From NCBI RefSeq assembly GCF_900142665.1, contig NZ_FRBR01000001.1, forward strand, positions 1,104,364 through 1,168,363: 64,000 bases of DNA. Direction: 5' to 3'. Position numbers and translations under genes: made by a program. Shown piece after piece: positions 15,868 to 25,449 of the stretch (positions are counted from its first letter, which is position 1; each line of letters starts with the position of its first letter). The notes below the pieces were generated by a model that saw only the letters and a program-made list of their open reading frames with translations, was not told where the DNA came from and made no database searches. The stretch is from Roseovarius pacificus (GTDB taxonomy: Bacteria; Pseudomonadota; Alphaproteobacteria; Rhodobacterales; Rhodobacteraceae).

Positions 15868-17874
15868 CTACTCGAACAATTTCAAAAGGCCCTTGGCCGC
15901 CTCGTTCTCCAGTTTCTTCTGGAAGGCATCTTCAAGCGACTGGCCCTCATCCACCGTGACCCCCAGTTCTTTTTCGATGGTCCGGTTGATTTCCTTCTGG
16001 GCTTTTTCTTCCATCTTCTTGCGCTCTTCGCGCACCTTCTGCTCCAGCTTTTCCTTTTCTGCCTCCAGGTTCAGGTCGATGGCCTTTTCGAGATCGGGGG
16101 TAATGCGCGGGCTGGCCCACGGGCCGCGAATACGCACCGGAATCGCCAGCCCCTTGCGGTTCTCGCCCTCCAGCAGCGTGGGCGTGAACAGATAGTCGAT
16201 GTCGCGTGCCCCCAGTCCGATACGGCCCTCACCCTGGGCGCGGGCAAGGGGCAAGCTTAGCAGCAGATCGGTGTTATACAGGTTGCCCTTGTTCATTGTG
16301 AAACTGGCGCTCAGGCTGTCGAATACGGTGGTGCCGCCGCTCAGGTCTCCCGACCGCATCAGCCGGTCCAGGTCGATTCCCGAGATCACACCGCGCGCCG
16401 TTTTGATCGCACCGTCCCCGCTGAGGCTGTTCATGATCGCGTGCAGGGATTGGCCCACCCCAAGAAAGCTGACCTCGGCATCGCCGGTGGTGGAGAACCG
16501 TGAAATATCGACCGCATCGGTGAGGAAGGTTTTCATGTCGATCCCCCCCGCCTTGATCTTGCCGCCCACCGACAGGCCGGAACGGTTGTTCATCACGAAC
16601 TCCCCGGTGATCAGCCCGCCATACGCCTGCAATTCCCGCAGTTCGAACACTGCGCGCGAACGGTCCAGCGTCATCAGGCTGCGGGTTTTACCCAGTTTGA
16701 AATCCCCGAGGTTCACGCTGTCGGCCAGCAACGCCACCTCGGCATCGGCCAGGGCCAGTGCACTGACGTCAATCGGGGCTTTCGACCAGCCATCCGTGGG
16801 CACGTTGCCGCCACCGGCAGCCCCTGCCCCGCCGCCTCCTCCGCTCCCGTCCGAGGACGCGGCCAGAGCCGAGAAATCCAGCGCCCCGGCACGCAGTTGC
16901 GCGTTCACCCGCGGCTTGGCCCCACCCAGATAGATATCGGCCGCCCCGGTCAGGCTGTTGTTGTCCAGCGCGATGCCCGTGTCACGCAACGACAGGCGCA
17001 TTTCCTCGGTCAGGGTCAGATCGGTTTCAAGCGTTGTCGCGCGCCCGAACCCCTGGGGAATATCGACACCCGACACCCCGAGCGCAGCCAGAAAACGCGC
17101 GGTATTCTCCAGATCGGCGCTCAGGCGCCCACCTATCTGCGGCTGCATCCCGGCCCGGCCCACGAAGGACAGTTTGCCACCCGGCGCCGAAACATCGGCC
17201 CGAATATCCGAAACCCCGCCGGCGATGAAATTGCCAACCTTTTCGAGCTGTCCTGAAATCGCGACAGCCTGGCCAGCCGGGCTGAGTGACGCCTCAAGCG
17301 TCGCGGCGCCGTCGTAATCGGGCCAGCGCAGATCGAAATCCATATCCGCCATGTCGATCCGCTCGCCCGTCCCGTGATCGACATAGGACAGCGCCGCATC
17401 GGTGATCAACGCCCGGTCGAGCGTCAGCGACAACCGCTCGGATCGCGCGGGCTGCCCATCGCCGGCCTGCCCCGAGGACGCAACGCCCTCGACCCCCAAC
17501 TCCCAGTTCACACGGCCATTTGCGGCACGCTCCAGCAGGATCTGAGGCTTGACCGCCTCAAGCCCGGTAATGCGAATGTCGCCACCGAACAGTGCCGTCG
17601 GTTCGACCCCGATTTTCAGGCTGTCGGCCTTCAGCATCGGCCCAGCATCGGACCAGTCGGCATTGGCCACCGTGACCGCCCCGGTACTGACCCCCAGAAC
17701 CGGGTAGAAACTGACGGTCGTATCGCCCGTCATGGTGACCTTGCGACCGGTCGCATTGCTGATCTGTTCCGCCGCGATGCGCGCGATCCGGTCACCGGGC
17801 AACATGAACAACGACACAACCGCGACCAGAGCCAAAACGATTACAAGCCCGATCAGGCGCAACAGCCACCGCAT
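15868..17874 (-). CDS. AsmA family protein
   Basis: 668 residues. An N-terminal membrane anchor (RLIGLVIVLALVAVVSLFML, about 6-25) is followed by the AsmA N-terminal domain (RIARIAAEQISNATGRKVTM) and a long beta-rich periplasmic region with a Gly-rich break near 345. The C-terminal AsmA part (about 470-590) ends in a Glu/Lys-rich helix. AsmA-like proteins bridge the envelope and probably move phospholipids to the outer membrane. Transcribed alone, divergent from rimO. Confidence 0.9.
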   Translation of the reverse strand: MRWLLRLIGLVIVLALVAVVSLFMLPGDRIARIAAEQISNATGRKVTMTGDTTVSFYPVLGVSTGAVTVANADWSDAGPMLKADSLKIGVEPTALFGGDIRITGLEAVKPQILLERAANGRVNWELGVEGVASSGQAGDGQPARSERLSLTLDRALITDAALSYVDHGTGERIDMADMDFDLRWPDYDGAATLEASLSPAGQAVAISGQLEKVGNFIAGGVSDIRADVSAPGGKLSFVGRAGMQPQIGGRLSADLENTARFLAALGVSGVDIPQGFGRATTLETDLTLTEEMRLSLRDTGIALDNNSLTGAADIYLGGAKPRVNAQLRAGALDFSALAASSDGSGGGGGAGAAGGGNVPTDGWSKAPIDVSALALADAEVALLADSVNLGDFKLGKTRSLMTLDRSRAVFELRELQAYGGLITGEFVMNNRSGLSVGGKIKAGGIDMKTFLTDAVDISRFSTTGDAEVSFLGVGQSLHAIMNSLSGDGAIKTARGVISGIDLDRLMRSGDLSGGTTVFDSLSASFTMNKGNLYNTDLLLSLPLARAQGEGRIGLGARDIDYLFTPTLLEGENRKGLAIPVRIRGPWASPRITPDLEKAIDLNLEAEKEKLEQKVREERKKMEEKAQKEINRTIEKELGVTVDEGQSLEDAFQKKLENEAAKGLLKLFE

Positions 17875-17977
17875 ACCAGTTCTCCTTCGCTACCTTCGTG
17901 AAATGTAAGACCGCACCGGGTTGCCAACAACTGCTTTTCCCTTCCCGCACGGCCCACACTGGATTATACGCCCGTGC

Positions 17978-19357
17978 ATGAGCACCAATCCCCCCGACCT
18001 GCGGCCCGATCTGGCCCGCGCCCGCGTGACCGAAACCGCCCGTCAGGGCCAGCCCACCATCGGCATGGTCAGCCTTGGCTGTCCCAAGGCCCTGGTGGAC
18101 AGCGAACGCATCCTGACCCGCCTGCGGGCGGAAGGGTACGGGATTTCGTCCGCCTATTCCGGGGCCGACGCGGTGATCGTCAACACCTGCGGGTTTCTGG
18201 ATTCCGCCAAGGCCGAGTCGCTGGAGGCCATCGGCGAAGCTCTGAACGAAAACGGGCGGGTGATCGTGACCGGCTGTCTCGGGGCAGAGCCCGACTACAT
18301 CACCGGCGCGCACCCCAGGGTGCTGGCGGTCACGGGACCGCACCAGTACGAACAAGTGCTGGACGCCGTGCATGCCGCCGTGCCGCCCGCACCCGATCCT
18401 TTTGTCGATCTGTTGCCCGCGTCGGGCGTCAAACTGACCCCGCGGCATTACAGCTATCTCAAGATTTCCGAGGGCTGCAATCACAAGTGCAGGTTCTGCA
18501 TCATCCCCGACATGCGCGGCAAGCTGGCCAGCCGCCCGGCCCATGCGGTGTTGCGCGAGGCCGAAAAGCTGGTCGAGAACGGCGTGCGCGAACTGCTGGT
18601 CATCAGCCAGGACACAAGCGCCTATGGCGTGGATATCAAACACGCAGAAACGAATGGCCATCGTGCGCATATCACCGATCTGGCCCGAGATCTGGGTGGC
18701 CTCGGGGCATGGGTGCGGCTGCACTACGTCTATCCCTATCCACATGTGCGCCAGTTGATTTCCCTGATGGCCGAGGGACTGGTGCTGCCCTATCTGGATA
18801 TCCCGTTTCAACACGCGCACCCCGATACGCTGAAACGCATGGCGCGTCCTGCCGCTGCGGCCCGGACACTTGACGAGATCGCGGCATGGCGCCGGGATTG
18901 CCCGGAGATCACCCTGCGTTCCACCTTCATCGTTGGCTATCCCGGCGAAACCGAGGATGAATTCCAGACCCTGCTGGACTGGCTGGACGAGGCGCAACTG
19001 GATCGTGTGGGGTGTTTCAAGTACGAAAACGTGGATGGGGCACGTTCGAACGACTTGCCCCATCATGTGCCCGAAGACATCAAGCAGGATCGGTGGGAAC
19101 GCTTCATGCAAAAGGCGCAGGCCATTTCCGAAGCGAAACTTGCCGCCAGGGTCGGTACCCACCAGCAGGTGATCGTTGACGATATCGACGCCGACGGCAT
19201 TGCCACCTGCCGCACCAAGGGCGATGCGCCGGAAATAGACGGCTGCCTTTTCATCGACGAAGGCACCGAAGCGCTCAGCGTGGGGGATCTGGTTACTGTC
19301 GAGGTTGACGAAGCCGGCGAGTATGACCTGTGGGGTCGCTTGATTGCACCGGGTTGA
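17978..19357 (+). CDS. rimO: Ribosomal protein S12 methylthiotransferase RimO
   Basis: 459 residues. The N-terminal MTTase domain has the three cluster cysteines in [22 protein letters not shown] and [10 protein letters not shown]. The radical-SAM core carries CNHKCRFC, and a C-terminal TRAM domain ends the protein ([14 protein letters not shown]). RimO adds a methylthio group to the conserved aspartate of S12. The start at 17978 ([11 protein letters not shown]) was chosen because the 19 residues before it look like leader DNA; the ribosome site is weak. Confidence 0.95.
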   Translation: MSTNPPDLRPDLARARVTETARQGQPTIGMVSLGCPKALVDSERILTRLRAEGYGISSAYSGADAVIVNTCGFLDSAKAESLEAIGEALNENGRVIVTGCLGAEPDYITGAHPRVLAVTGPHQYEQVLDAVHAAVPPAPDPFVDLLPASGVKLTPRHYSYLKISEGCNHKCRFCIIPDMRGKLASRPAHAVLREAEKLVENGVRELLVISQDTSAYGVDIKHAETNGHRAHITDLARDLGGLGAWVRLHYVYPYPHVRQLISLMAEGLVLPYLDIPFQHAHPDTLKRMARPAAAARTLDEIAAWRRDCPEITLRSTFIVGYPGETEDEFQTLLDWLDEAQLDRVGCFKYENVDGARSNDLPHHVPEDIKQDRWERFMQKAQAISEAKLAARVGTHQQVIVDDIDADGIATCRTKGDAPEIDGCLFIDEGTEALSVGDLVTVEVDEAGEYDLWGRLIAPG

Positions 19358-19441
19358 GACTGGGACCGACATCTCCTGCGTCTTTTCGAAAAATTCTATG
19401 ATATTATCCTGATGTTTACTTTTGTCTGACAGACAGGAGGC

Positions 19442-20092
19442 ATGATCGACTTGTCCTATCCCGACTACACCCGTGCCGAACGCATCGCCGATGGCGTCGT
19501 GCATGTTGCCGGCATCGTTGCCGCGCTGATCGGAATCGCGGTTCTGTTCGCCCTGTGGGCTTTTCAGATGGATGGACCGACGCTGGCAGCAACGGTTCTG
19601 TACTGCACCGCCCTTGTCATGATGCTTACGGCCTCGGCGACGTATCATATGGCGGCGCACACTTCGGCCCGGCCAATTTTACGGCGGCTGGATCATGCTG
19701 CAATCTTCGTCAAGATCGCAGGCACCTTCACACCTCTCGGTGTCGTCCTTGGAACGGCATTCGGATATGTCGTTCTGACTGTGGTCTGGGCCTGCGCCCT
19801 GATCGGGGCCGGGATGAAATTGATGACCGCACCGGGCAAGATGACAACCGGGTGGGTGCCCTACATGGCGCTTGGATGGGCCGGGCTCGCCCTGTTTATT
19901 CCGCTCGTGCCGGTTCTGCCGGTGCTGAGCCTGACAATGATCGTGGCCGGGGGTCTGCTGTATACGGGTGGCGTGGCGTTTTATTGCCGGGAAGACCTGC
20001 GGTTTTCCAATGCCATATGGCATATCTTCATCGTGATCGCCTCGGCCTGCTTCTTTGTCGGGATCACCGCCGCCGTGGCGCAAGGCAGCTAG
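19442..20092 (+). CDS. Hemolysin III / PAQR family membrane protein
   Basis: 216 residues with seven hydrophobic segments. Family metal-site motifs are present: SATYHMAAHT (about 64-73), RLDHAAIF and the C-terminal AIWHIFIV. In E. coli TrhA of this family supports membrane energetics homeostasis; hemolysis is historic naming. An AGGAGG site overlaps a small palindrome TGTCTG-A-CAGACA (19423-19435) directly before the ATG, which might affect initiation. Stands alone after rimO. Confidence 0.92.
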   Translation: MIDLSYPDYTRAERIADGVVHVAGIVAALIGIAVLFALWAFQMDGPTLAATVLYCTALVMMLTASATYHMAAHTSARPILRRLDHAAIFVKIAGTFTPLGVVLGTAFGYVVLTVVWACALIGAGMKLMTAPGKMTTGWVPYMALGWAGLALFIPLVPVLPVLSLTMIVAGGLLYTGGVAFYCREDLRFSNAIWHIFIVIASACFFVGITAAVAQGS

Positions 20093-20225
20093 GCTCGCTC
20101 CATGCGATACTGCGTGGCATCAACCGGCACACAGGCGAATTCGTACCAACCCGCTTAACAGAATCCCAGACACGGGTTAGGCTGATCCCCGACCCATCGA
20201 CCATGGCCAAAAAGGGATGCTCGCC

Positions 20226-20537
20226 ATGATCCACGTAAGCACCACCTGCCCCGATCTCGACGCGGCGCGGATGCTGGCCAGTTCTGCGCTCGAGGCGCGT
20301 CTGGCGGCCTGTGCAAACATCACGCCGGGACTGATCAGCCTGTTTCACTGGCAAGGCGCAATCGAAGAAGAACAAGAAGTCCTGCTGACGCTCAAGACCC
20401 GTGCGGACCTGCGCCAGCCCCTGACCCGAATGCTGGAAGCGGATCACCCATACGACCTGCCCGTCATAACATGGGAAGATGTCGGCAGCACCTCTGACGC
20501 CGCCGCATGGTTGTCCGAGGAAACGGGCGGCGACTGA
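20226..20537 (+). CDS. cutA: Divalent-cation tolerance protein CutA
   Basis: 103 residues, MIHVSTTCPDLDAARMLASS ... RLAACANITPGLISLFHW, with the trimer-core motifs of CutA and the ending YDLPVITWEDV. CutA forms very stable trimers; a role in copper tolerance is debated. The start at 20226 keeps the usual N-terminal strand; an ATG three codons upstream is possible. Convergent with the DUF6455 genes. Confidence 0.9.
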   Translation: MIHVSTTCPDLDAARMLASSALEARLAACANITPGLISLFHWQGAIEEEQEVLLTLKTRADLRQPLTRMLEADHPYDLPVITWEDVGSTSDAAAWLSEETGGD

Positions 20538-20571
20538 CGCCCGCCCGACGGCGCAAGCCGACAGTCTGCCC

Positions 20572-20850
20572 CTAGGCTTTCAGCTCAGCCGCCAGCCGGT
20601 TGAGGATGTCGGCATTCGGACAATGATCAGGCGCGCGGGCGGCCGAAGCGGCGTTCGACGCCAGCCATGCTTCGCATGTTTCGACATGCTGACATTTGCG
20701 GCACCGCGTCACGAGGGCCGAATATTCCTGCACATTCAGGCATCCATTGGCCATGGCCTCGGACAAATTGACATACGCGGCCCGCGCAACCGAACGTGTC
20801 AGCCAGAAATGCAGCGTCGGATCGCCAAGGCGGGCTACGTGTGCAGTCAT
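20572..20850 (-). CDS. DUF6455 family protein, third of three
   Basis: 92 residues with the cysteine pattern CRKCQHVETCEAWL and a later CPNADIL. The pattern CxxC-x5-C-x2-WL ... CxN is shared with the two upstream genes and suggests a metal site. Its ATG overlaps the stop of the preceding copy by 4 bases. Function unknown; the family is typical of Rhodobacteraceae. Confidence 0.8.
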   Translation of the reverse strand: MTAHVARLGDPTLHFWLTRSVARAAYVNLSEAMANGCLNVQEYSALVTRCRKCQHVETCEAWLASNAASAARAPDHCPNADILNRLAAELKA

Positions 20851-21119
20851 GTGCAGTCCAACTCTTCTTCGATCTTCAAAAGCGCCAGCCGTGCCCGGTT
20901 GCAGCATCGTGCCGGTATATGACGAGGTCCGGGAGTGCGGCGTAACCACGATTGACATCCGTCAGGCCAGCTACAGGCGCGGCAGCGACCGACCATGCCA
21001 GCCCATTCCTGCGTGCTGATTCGCCCTTCGCGAAACGCCCTGGCCAGATCGACCTGGGTGGCTTTCGCCATATCCTGCAACAACCAATAGTGACGGCATT
21101 GCGACCCGATCGGTTTCAT
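20847..21119 (-). CDS. DUF6455 family protein, second of three
   Basis: 90 residues, most diverged of the three, with CRACSWPDGCQSWL and the doubled cysteine ARCCNRARL. N-terminal helices (WLLQDMAKATQVDLARAFRE) match the other copies. It begins one base after the stop of the first copy and overlaps the third copy by 4 bases, so all three are translated together. Confidence 0.78.
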   Translation of the reverse strand: MKPIGSQCRHYWLLQDMAKATQVDLARAFREGRISTQEWAGMVGRCRACSWPDGCQSWLRRTPGPRHIPARCCNRARLALLKIEEELDCT

Positions 21120-21120
21120 C

Positions 21121-21387
21121 TCATATCCGTTTCCCGGCTTTCAGCGCCGCGAACAAATCACTGTTGCGACACATCCCCGGCGGGGCATCGGCCCCCTCAT
21201 CGTTCAAAGCAAGCCAGTGAACACAATCTTCAGGCCCCGCGCATCCCGTACAGTTCAGGACCGCATCGCTGATCCCGTCAAAGTCGATTTTGCCTTCCAT
21301 GACCTTTTCTTCCAGATCGACCCCGAGTGCGTTGGCCATCCGATCAACCAGTTCCGCATGGCGTTTCAGCGTAATGGATGTGGACAT
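21121..21387 (-). CDS. DUF6455 family protein, first of three
   Basis: 88 residues, MSTSITLKRHAELVDRMANA ... with CTGCAGPEDCVHWL and MCRNSDLFAALKAG. ATG 21387 follows GGGAGCG; the longer open frame to 21555 overlaps the IMPACT gene and is not protein-like. Leads the three-gene operon. Function unknown; four conserved cysteines suggest zinc or iron-sulfur binding. Confidence 0.8.
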   Translation of the reverse strand: MSTSITLKRHAELVDRMANALGVDLEEKVMEGKIDFDGISDAVLNCTGCAGPEDCVHWLALNDEGADAPPGMCRNSDLFAALKAGKRI

Positions 21388-21472
21388 TCGGACGCTCCCT
21401 TTTCTTGCGCCCTCATAGTATGGGCACAAGCCCAAGCGTAAATCACACCGCCTGCCGGAACCTTGACCTGAG

Positions 21473-21829
21473 TCAATCGCCGAACCTGTCCAGGTAGGCT
21501 CGCACACAGTCCTGCACGTGCCGGAAGCGATCCCCGCCCAGATGTTTTCCGCCATACCACCGCGTAACCACGATTACATGATCCCGAATATTCGCGCGTT
21601 CCAGCATGCGTAAAATGACCATGCCAGCCCCGGATTCGCCATCATCGCCTTTCAACGGCGTCCCGTCCGACATCAGAGCCGCCCAGGTATTATGCGTGGC
21701 CTTGGCGAACTTCTTGTCCCGCTTGAGGGCTTTCAGAAATCCCTCGATTTCCGCGCGATCCGCGACAGGGCCACCCGATACCGCGTATTTGGACCCGCGG
21801 TCGCTGATCACACCTGTCAGTTGGTTCAT
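21473..21829 (-). CDS. IMPACT/YigZ family protein, N-terminal domain only
   Basis: 118 residues with the UPF0029 signature: ATHNTWAAL, DDGESGAGMVILRMLE and VTRWYGGKHLGGDRF. YigZ-type proteins have about 200 residues with a second domain, which is absent here; no frameshift remnant is visible downstream, so this is a natural short form. The start overlaps the stop of the M48 peptidase gene by 4 bases. Role unclear. Confidence 0.85.
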   Translation of the reverse strand: MNQLTGVISDRGSKYAVSGGPVADRAEIEGFLKALKRDKKFAKATHNTWAALMSDGTPLKGDDGESGAGMVILRMLERANIRDHVIVVTRWYGGKHLGGDRFRHVQDCVRAYLDRFGD

Positions 21830-22539
21830 CGCAATTGGGCATCGACGCGGCGCACGGTTTCGATACGCTGCGCATTGGGCGGGTGAGTTCCAAGGAACCG
21901 GTCGCCCGGATCGGGGATACGGCTAAAGAAGGCTGCACCGCGCACCGGATCATAACCTGCGGCCCTTGTAATCACCGTTCCCAGTGCATCGGCCTCAAGT
22001 TCGAATTCCTTCGAATAGCTGCGCGCGCCCACCGATGCCCCCAGATCCGCAGCCGTGCGGACGGCATCCGCGCTGGCCCCACCGAGTGTCGCCAACCCGC
22101 CCAGCAAAACGGCCCCGGCCATGGCGTTCTGCTGTTGGCGTGGAATATGCCCGGCAATGTGGTGCGCTGCCTCGTGCCCCATGACAAAGGCCAGTTCGTC
22201 ACGGTTGCGCACTTCCGCAATCATGGGAAGCGTGAAGGCGATGATCGGACGCCCTGATTTGTCGAGCGTCTGATAGGCGTTCACTGGCTGGTTGGGGCGG
22301 TCATCCACCACGATGCGAAAATCACAATTCGTCCCCGCTGCGGTCCGGCTGCGGCACACATTCTCGGCCACCGGCTCGACCGAGTTCACGACCGACACGA
22401 ACTGATCCACCTTCGCGCGCGTCGGCATCGAGGACGCTGTCGGGGGGGATGTCGGCGCGGGGCGCGACGGGGCGCCGGTTTCGGTCGCAGGCACACAACC
22501 AGCGAGGCCGATCAGGCAAAGAATGGCGATCAGGCGCAT
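21826..22539 (-). CDS. M48 family metallopeptidase, lipoprotein
   Basis: 237 residues. A lipoprotein signal MRLIAILCLIGLAGC ends at Cys15. The zinc motif GHEAAHHIAGH and the third-ligand helix KEFELEADALG are intact, as in LoiP/BepA-like peptidases that degrade misfolded outer-membrane proteins. Start chosen by the signal peptide. Translation is coupled to the IMPACT gene downstream (ATGA). Confidence 0.92.
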   Translation of the reverse strand: MRLIAILCLIGLAGCVPATETGAPSRPAPTSPPTASSMPTRAKVDQFVSVVNSVEPVAENVCRSRTAAGTNCDFRIVVDDRPNQPVNAYQTLDKSGRPIIAFTLPMIAEVRNRDELAFVMGHEAAHHIAGHIPRQQQNAMAGAVLLGGLATLGGASADAVRTAADLGASVGARSYSKEFELEADALGTVITRAAGYDPVRGAAFFSRIPDPGDRFLGTHPPNAQRIETVRRVDAQLR

Positions 22540-22657
22540 GGGTAAGCTCCAAATTTCCTTTGGCCCGGAATCTAGCAGGTTTTCAGGCCGCTGGAAGCCC
22601 CCACCCCAGGAAGCATACGGCGGTTGCAAAGTGCCGCCAACAGGTTAGGCTGGACCC

Positions 22658-22903
22658 ATGTTTTCGATTGAACATGAATTCGACGCCACCGTGGTGACGC
22701 TTGTGGATGACGGCAATACACCGTTGCAGGAGGATGTCGTCATAAATGCCTTTGAAGAATGCGTCACGGTCGAACAATACGATCCGCGCACGGATACCGT
22801 CAGCAAAATCACCCTGTCTATGGCACAGCTGCGCGATCTGAGGGCGGCGCTGAACCTGCCCGAGGGCGTCTACACCATCGGCCCTGACGGCAAGTCATCG
22901 TAA
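22658..22903 (+). CDS. Conserved hypothetical protein (81 aa)
   Basis: MFSIEHEFDATVVTLVDDGN, then LQEDVVINAFEECVTVEQYD and a helix KITLSMAQLRDLRAALNLPE. Balanced composition and a defined alpha/beta pattern argue for a real protein, and it fills the gap between divergent neighbours. No family or function recognised. Confidence 0.7.
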   Translation: MFSIEHEFDATVVTLVDDGNTPLQEDVVINAFEECVTVEQYDPRTDTVSKITLSMAQLRDLRAALNLPEGVYTIGPDGKSS

Positions 22904-22915
22904 CGCTCATAATCC

Positions 22916-23179
22916 TCAAGCCTCATCAATCCTGAACACTTTGTCTCGGGATTTCTGGCCCTGTGTCAGCGTCAAGCGGGATTTCGGAAGCCCGAGGGCC
23001 TTCGCCAATAATTTCTGAACGGCTGTATTGGCCTTGCCGTCCTCTGGCGGAACCGTGACATAGATGCGAATATCGCCTTCGGGGGCGATGACGATACGAT
23101 TGCGCGACGCCTTGGGGGTAACGCGCACGGCGATGAGTGCACCGGGCAAAGCAAGATGGCTGAGCATCGGATCCGACAT
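22916..23179 (-). CDS. DUF167 (YggU) family protein
   Basis: 87 residues with the family features IAVRVTPKASRNRI, a Lys/Asn motif (PEDGKANTAVQKLLAKALGL) and KSRDKVFRI at the end. The fold is known from YggU but the function is not. Start 23179 (MSDPMLSHLALP) was preferred because upstream residues to 23275 are not family-like. Convergent with the 81-aa gene. Confidence 0.88.
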   Translation of the reverse strand: MSDPMLSHLALPGALIAVRVTPKASRNRIVIAPEGDIRIYVTVPPEDGKANTAVQKLLAKALGLPKSRLTLTQGQKSRDKVFRIDEA

Positions 23180-23292
23180 GGCCCCTGCATACGTGATCCG
23201 ATCGTTACACACCAGATGGCACATGCGGGCTTGACCCCATGCGCCCCCGCCCCGACATGTAGGGCTCAGGATCAAACAGCGACAGGATCAAC

Positions 23293-23871
23293 ATGCCAGC
23301 CCCCAATCCAGATGCCTTGGACTTTCTTCTGACACGACGCTCACGCCCGGCCAAAACGCTTTCCGCTCCGGTCCCCACGCGCGAAGAGTTGCTGCCGATT
23401 CTGGCGGCAGCGGCCCGCAGCCCCGATCACGGCAAGCTGGAACCGTGGCGCTTTATCGTTCTGGAACGTCCGGCACTGGACCGGCTGGCCGAACTGGCCG
23501 GTGCGCACGGACTTTCCCTGGGCCGGGACGAGGCCGACATCACGAAAGGGCGCAAGCAGTTCGAAGACAGCCATCTGGCCGTGGCGGTGATCGAAGTTCA
23601 GAAGCCGTCGGACAAGATTCCGTCGCTCGAGCAGACCTATTCGGCCGGAGCGGTTTGCCTTGCCCTGCTCAATGCCGCACTGGCCTCGGGATGGGGCGCG
23701 AACTGGCTGAGTGGCTGGCCCGCGCATGATCGCGGTTTTGTGGAAACGGGTCTTGGGTTGGGCATGGACGAGCGCGTGGCCGGGTTCATTCATATCGGCA
23801 CAGAAACCGCCGCGCCGCCCGAACGGCCCCGCCCCAATCTCGACCAGATTGTCGAATGGGTGTCAGAATGA
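23293..23871 (+). CDS. Nitroreductase family protein (YdjA-like)
   Basis: 192 residues. It opens with RRSRPAKTL and AAARSPDHGKLEPWRFIVL, the FMN-binding motifs of small nitroreductases, and ends GFIHIGTETAAPPERPRP as in YdjA. Likely a flavin-dependent NAD(P)H oxidoreductase with unknown substrate. The stop overlaps the start of the next gene (ATGA). Confidence 0.9.
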   Translation: MPAPNPDALDFLLTRRSRPAKTLSAPVPTREELLPILAAAARSPDHGKLEPWRFIVLERPALDRLAELAGAHGLSLGRDEADITKGRKQFEDSHLAVAVIEVQKPSDKIPSLEQTYSAGAVCLALLNAALASGWGANWLSGWPAHDRGFVETGLGLGMDERVAGFIHIGTETAAPPERPRPNLDQIVEWVSE

Positions 23872-24566
23872 TTTTCACATCCTTTTTCAAAGCCCTGTCC
23901 CAAATCGGCGACCCTCGTTTCCGCAAGGTTCTGTGGCGGGGCATCGGATTGACGCTGCTGCTTCTGGCCGGGATTACCGCGCTCCTGGTCTGGGGCGTGG
24001 GCTGGATGGTTGGCGATAGTGTCACCCTGCCGCTTTTGGGCGAGGTGCAATGGGTCGACAACGTGATCAGCTGGGCCTTTGTGGCGTTGATGTTCGTCAT
24101 GTCGGTCTTCCTGATGGTGCCCGTGGCATCGGCCTTTGTGTCCATGTTCCTGGATGAGGTCGCCGAGGCCGTCGAAGACCGGCACTATCCAAACCTTCCA
24201 AAGGTCGCTGGCGTGCCGCTGCGCGATGGCATCATCGACGGTCTGTCGGCCATGAGCGTTCTGGTCGTGGCGAACATTCTGGCACTGCTGTTGACACTGG
24301 TATTCCCCATGGCCGGTTTGCCGGTGTTCTATGCGGTCAACGGGTTTCTTCTGGGGCGGGAATATTTCACCGTGGCCGCGATGCGGCGTTTGGGCCGGGC
24401 CGGCGCCACGCAGATGCGCAAGAAGCATGGCCTGACGATCTGGATGGCGGGAGTGCTTATGGCCTTACCGCTGACCGTGCCGATCCTCAACCTCGTGGTG
24501 CCGATCCTTGGGGCAGCCACGTTCACCCATCTGTTTCACCGAATACAGGCGCGTGCGGCAAGATGA
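23868..24566 (+). CDS. EI24 domain membrane protein (CysZ-like)
   Basis: 232 residues with four main hydrophobic segments and the EI24 motifs VPVASAFVSMFLDEVAEAVE and NGFLLGREYFTVAAMRR. In enterobacteria CysZ of this family carries sulfate; the role here is not known. The start at 23868 overlaps the nitroreductase stop, giving a two-gene operon. Confidence 0.85.
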   Translation: MIFTSFFKALSQIGDPRFRKVLWRGIGLTLLLLAGITALLVWGVGWMVGDSVTLPLLGEVQWVDNVISWAFVALMFVMSVFLMVPVASAFVSMFLDEVAEAVEDRHYPNLPKVAGVPLRDGIIDGLSAMSVLVVANILALLLTLVFPMAGLPVFYAVNGFLLGREYFTVAAMRRLGRAGATQMRKKHGLTIWMAGVLMALPLTVPILNLVVPILGAATFTHLFHRIQARAAR

Positions 24567-24597
24567 TTGGATCACAGGCTCAAACTGAATGCGCGTG

Positions 24598-24897
24598 TTA
24601 CTCGGTTTCGCTGTACCACATGCTGTTTCCGGGCCCGAGCCGGTGAAACAGGTCGATGTCACGCACCGAGATCACGCCAGAGATGATCGTTCCGCCAATG
24701 ATCACCCAAAGAACCGTTGCAATCCCCGTGGTGATCCATGCCTTTTTCCTGAGATGATGCTTTTGCGGTGAGCCCGCATGCGTGCCGGGCACGATTTCCC
24801 CCAGATCGCCCTGTGTTTCGATACGGATCGGGATCACGATCAGAAAGGTCATGAACCAGATCACCATGAACAGAACGATGGCCGAAGCGATGCTCAT
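24598..24897 (-). CDS. DUF1467 family membrane protein
   Basis: 99 residues with two hydrophobic segments (about 4-24 and 53-76) and the family sequence IPIRIETQGDLGEIVPGTHA ... HHLRKKAWITT between them. Function unknown. It shares one base with the epimerase stop codon (TGATG), an arrangement frequent in alphaproteobacteria. Confidence 0.88.
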   Translation of the reverse strand: MSIASAIVLFMVIWFMTFLIVIPIRIETQGDLGEIVPGTHAGSPQKHHLRKKAWITTGIATVLWVIIGGTIISGVISVRDIDLFHRLGPGNSMWYSETE

Positions 24898-25301
24898 CAG
24901 ACTTGCTCCAACTCCACGAGCGTGCCCTGAAAATCCTTGGGATGCAGGAACAGAACCGGCTTGCCATGCGCTCCGATCTTGGGCTCACCTGAACCTAGGA
25001 CACGTGCACCGCTTGCCTTGAGCGCATCACGCGCTTCGATGATGTCTTCGACCTCGAAGCACATGTGGTGAATACCGCCCGATGGATTCTTTTCCAGAAA
25101 ACCATTGATCGGGCTGTCCTCTCCCAAGGGATAAAGCAGTTCGATCTTGGTGTTTGGCAGTTCGATGAAGATGACGGTCACGCCATGATCGGGCTCATCC
25201 TGAGGGTCCCCGACTTTTGCACCAAGCGCGTTGCGATACTGGTCGGCCGCAGCCTGCAGGTCTGGCACGGCAATGGCGACATGGTTCAGGCGTCCGATCA
25301 T
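24897..25301 (-). CDS. mce: Methylmalonyl-CoA epimerase
   Basis: 134 residues, a vicinal-oxygen-chelate fold. Metal ligands are His7 (LNHVAIAVPD), His in GGIHHMCFEVED and Glu in the final GTLVELEQV. It converts (S)- to (R)-methylmalonyl-CoA in propionate breakdown. Co-transcribed with the DUF1467 gene. No mutase gene is in the window. Confidence 0.93.
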   Translation of the reverse strand: MIGRLNHVAIAVPDLQAAADQYRNALGAKVGDPQDEPDHGVTVIFIELPNTKIELLYPLGEDSPINGFLEKNPSGGIHHMCFEVEDIIEARDALKASGARVLGSGEPKIGAHGKPVLFLHPKDFQGTLVELEQV

Positions 25302-25449
25302 GGTTAATTCCCTTTGGTTTGGTTGCGCCCGTTATGGAGGTACGCGTCCGCCGAGGCAAGCGACAGGGGGACGCAACCACGGAATTAACCGCTCATTAGC
25401 CAAGGCTGGCCTAGCCTCTGCAAAGAACCTGTAGCCTGAGGATCATGAC

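Noticed and set aside
17792..19660. 622-residue frame on the - strand opposite rimO
   Set aside because: It is a mirror of high-GC rimO coding; composition rich in His, Gln and Arg and no family resemblance.
21121..21555. Longer start for the first DUF6455 gene
   Set aside because: The added 56 residues overlap the IMPACT gene and are unlike the family; ATG 21387 fits.
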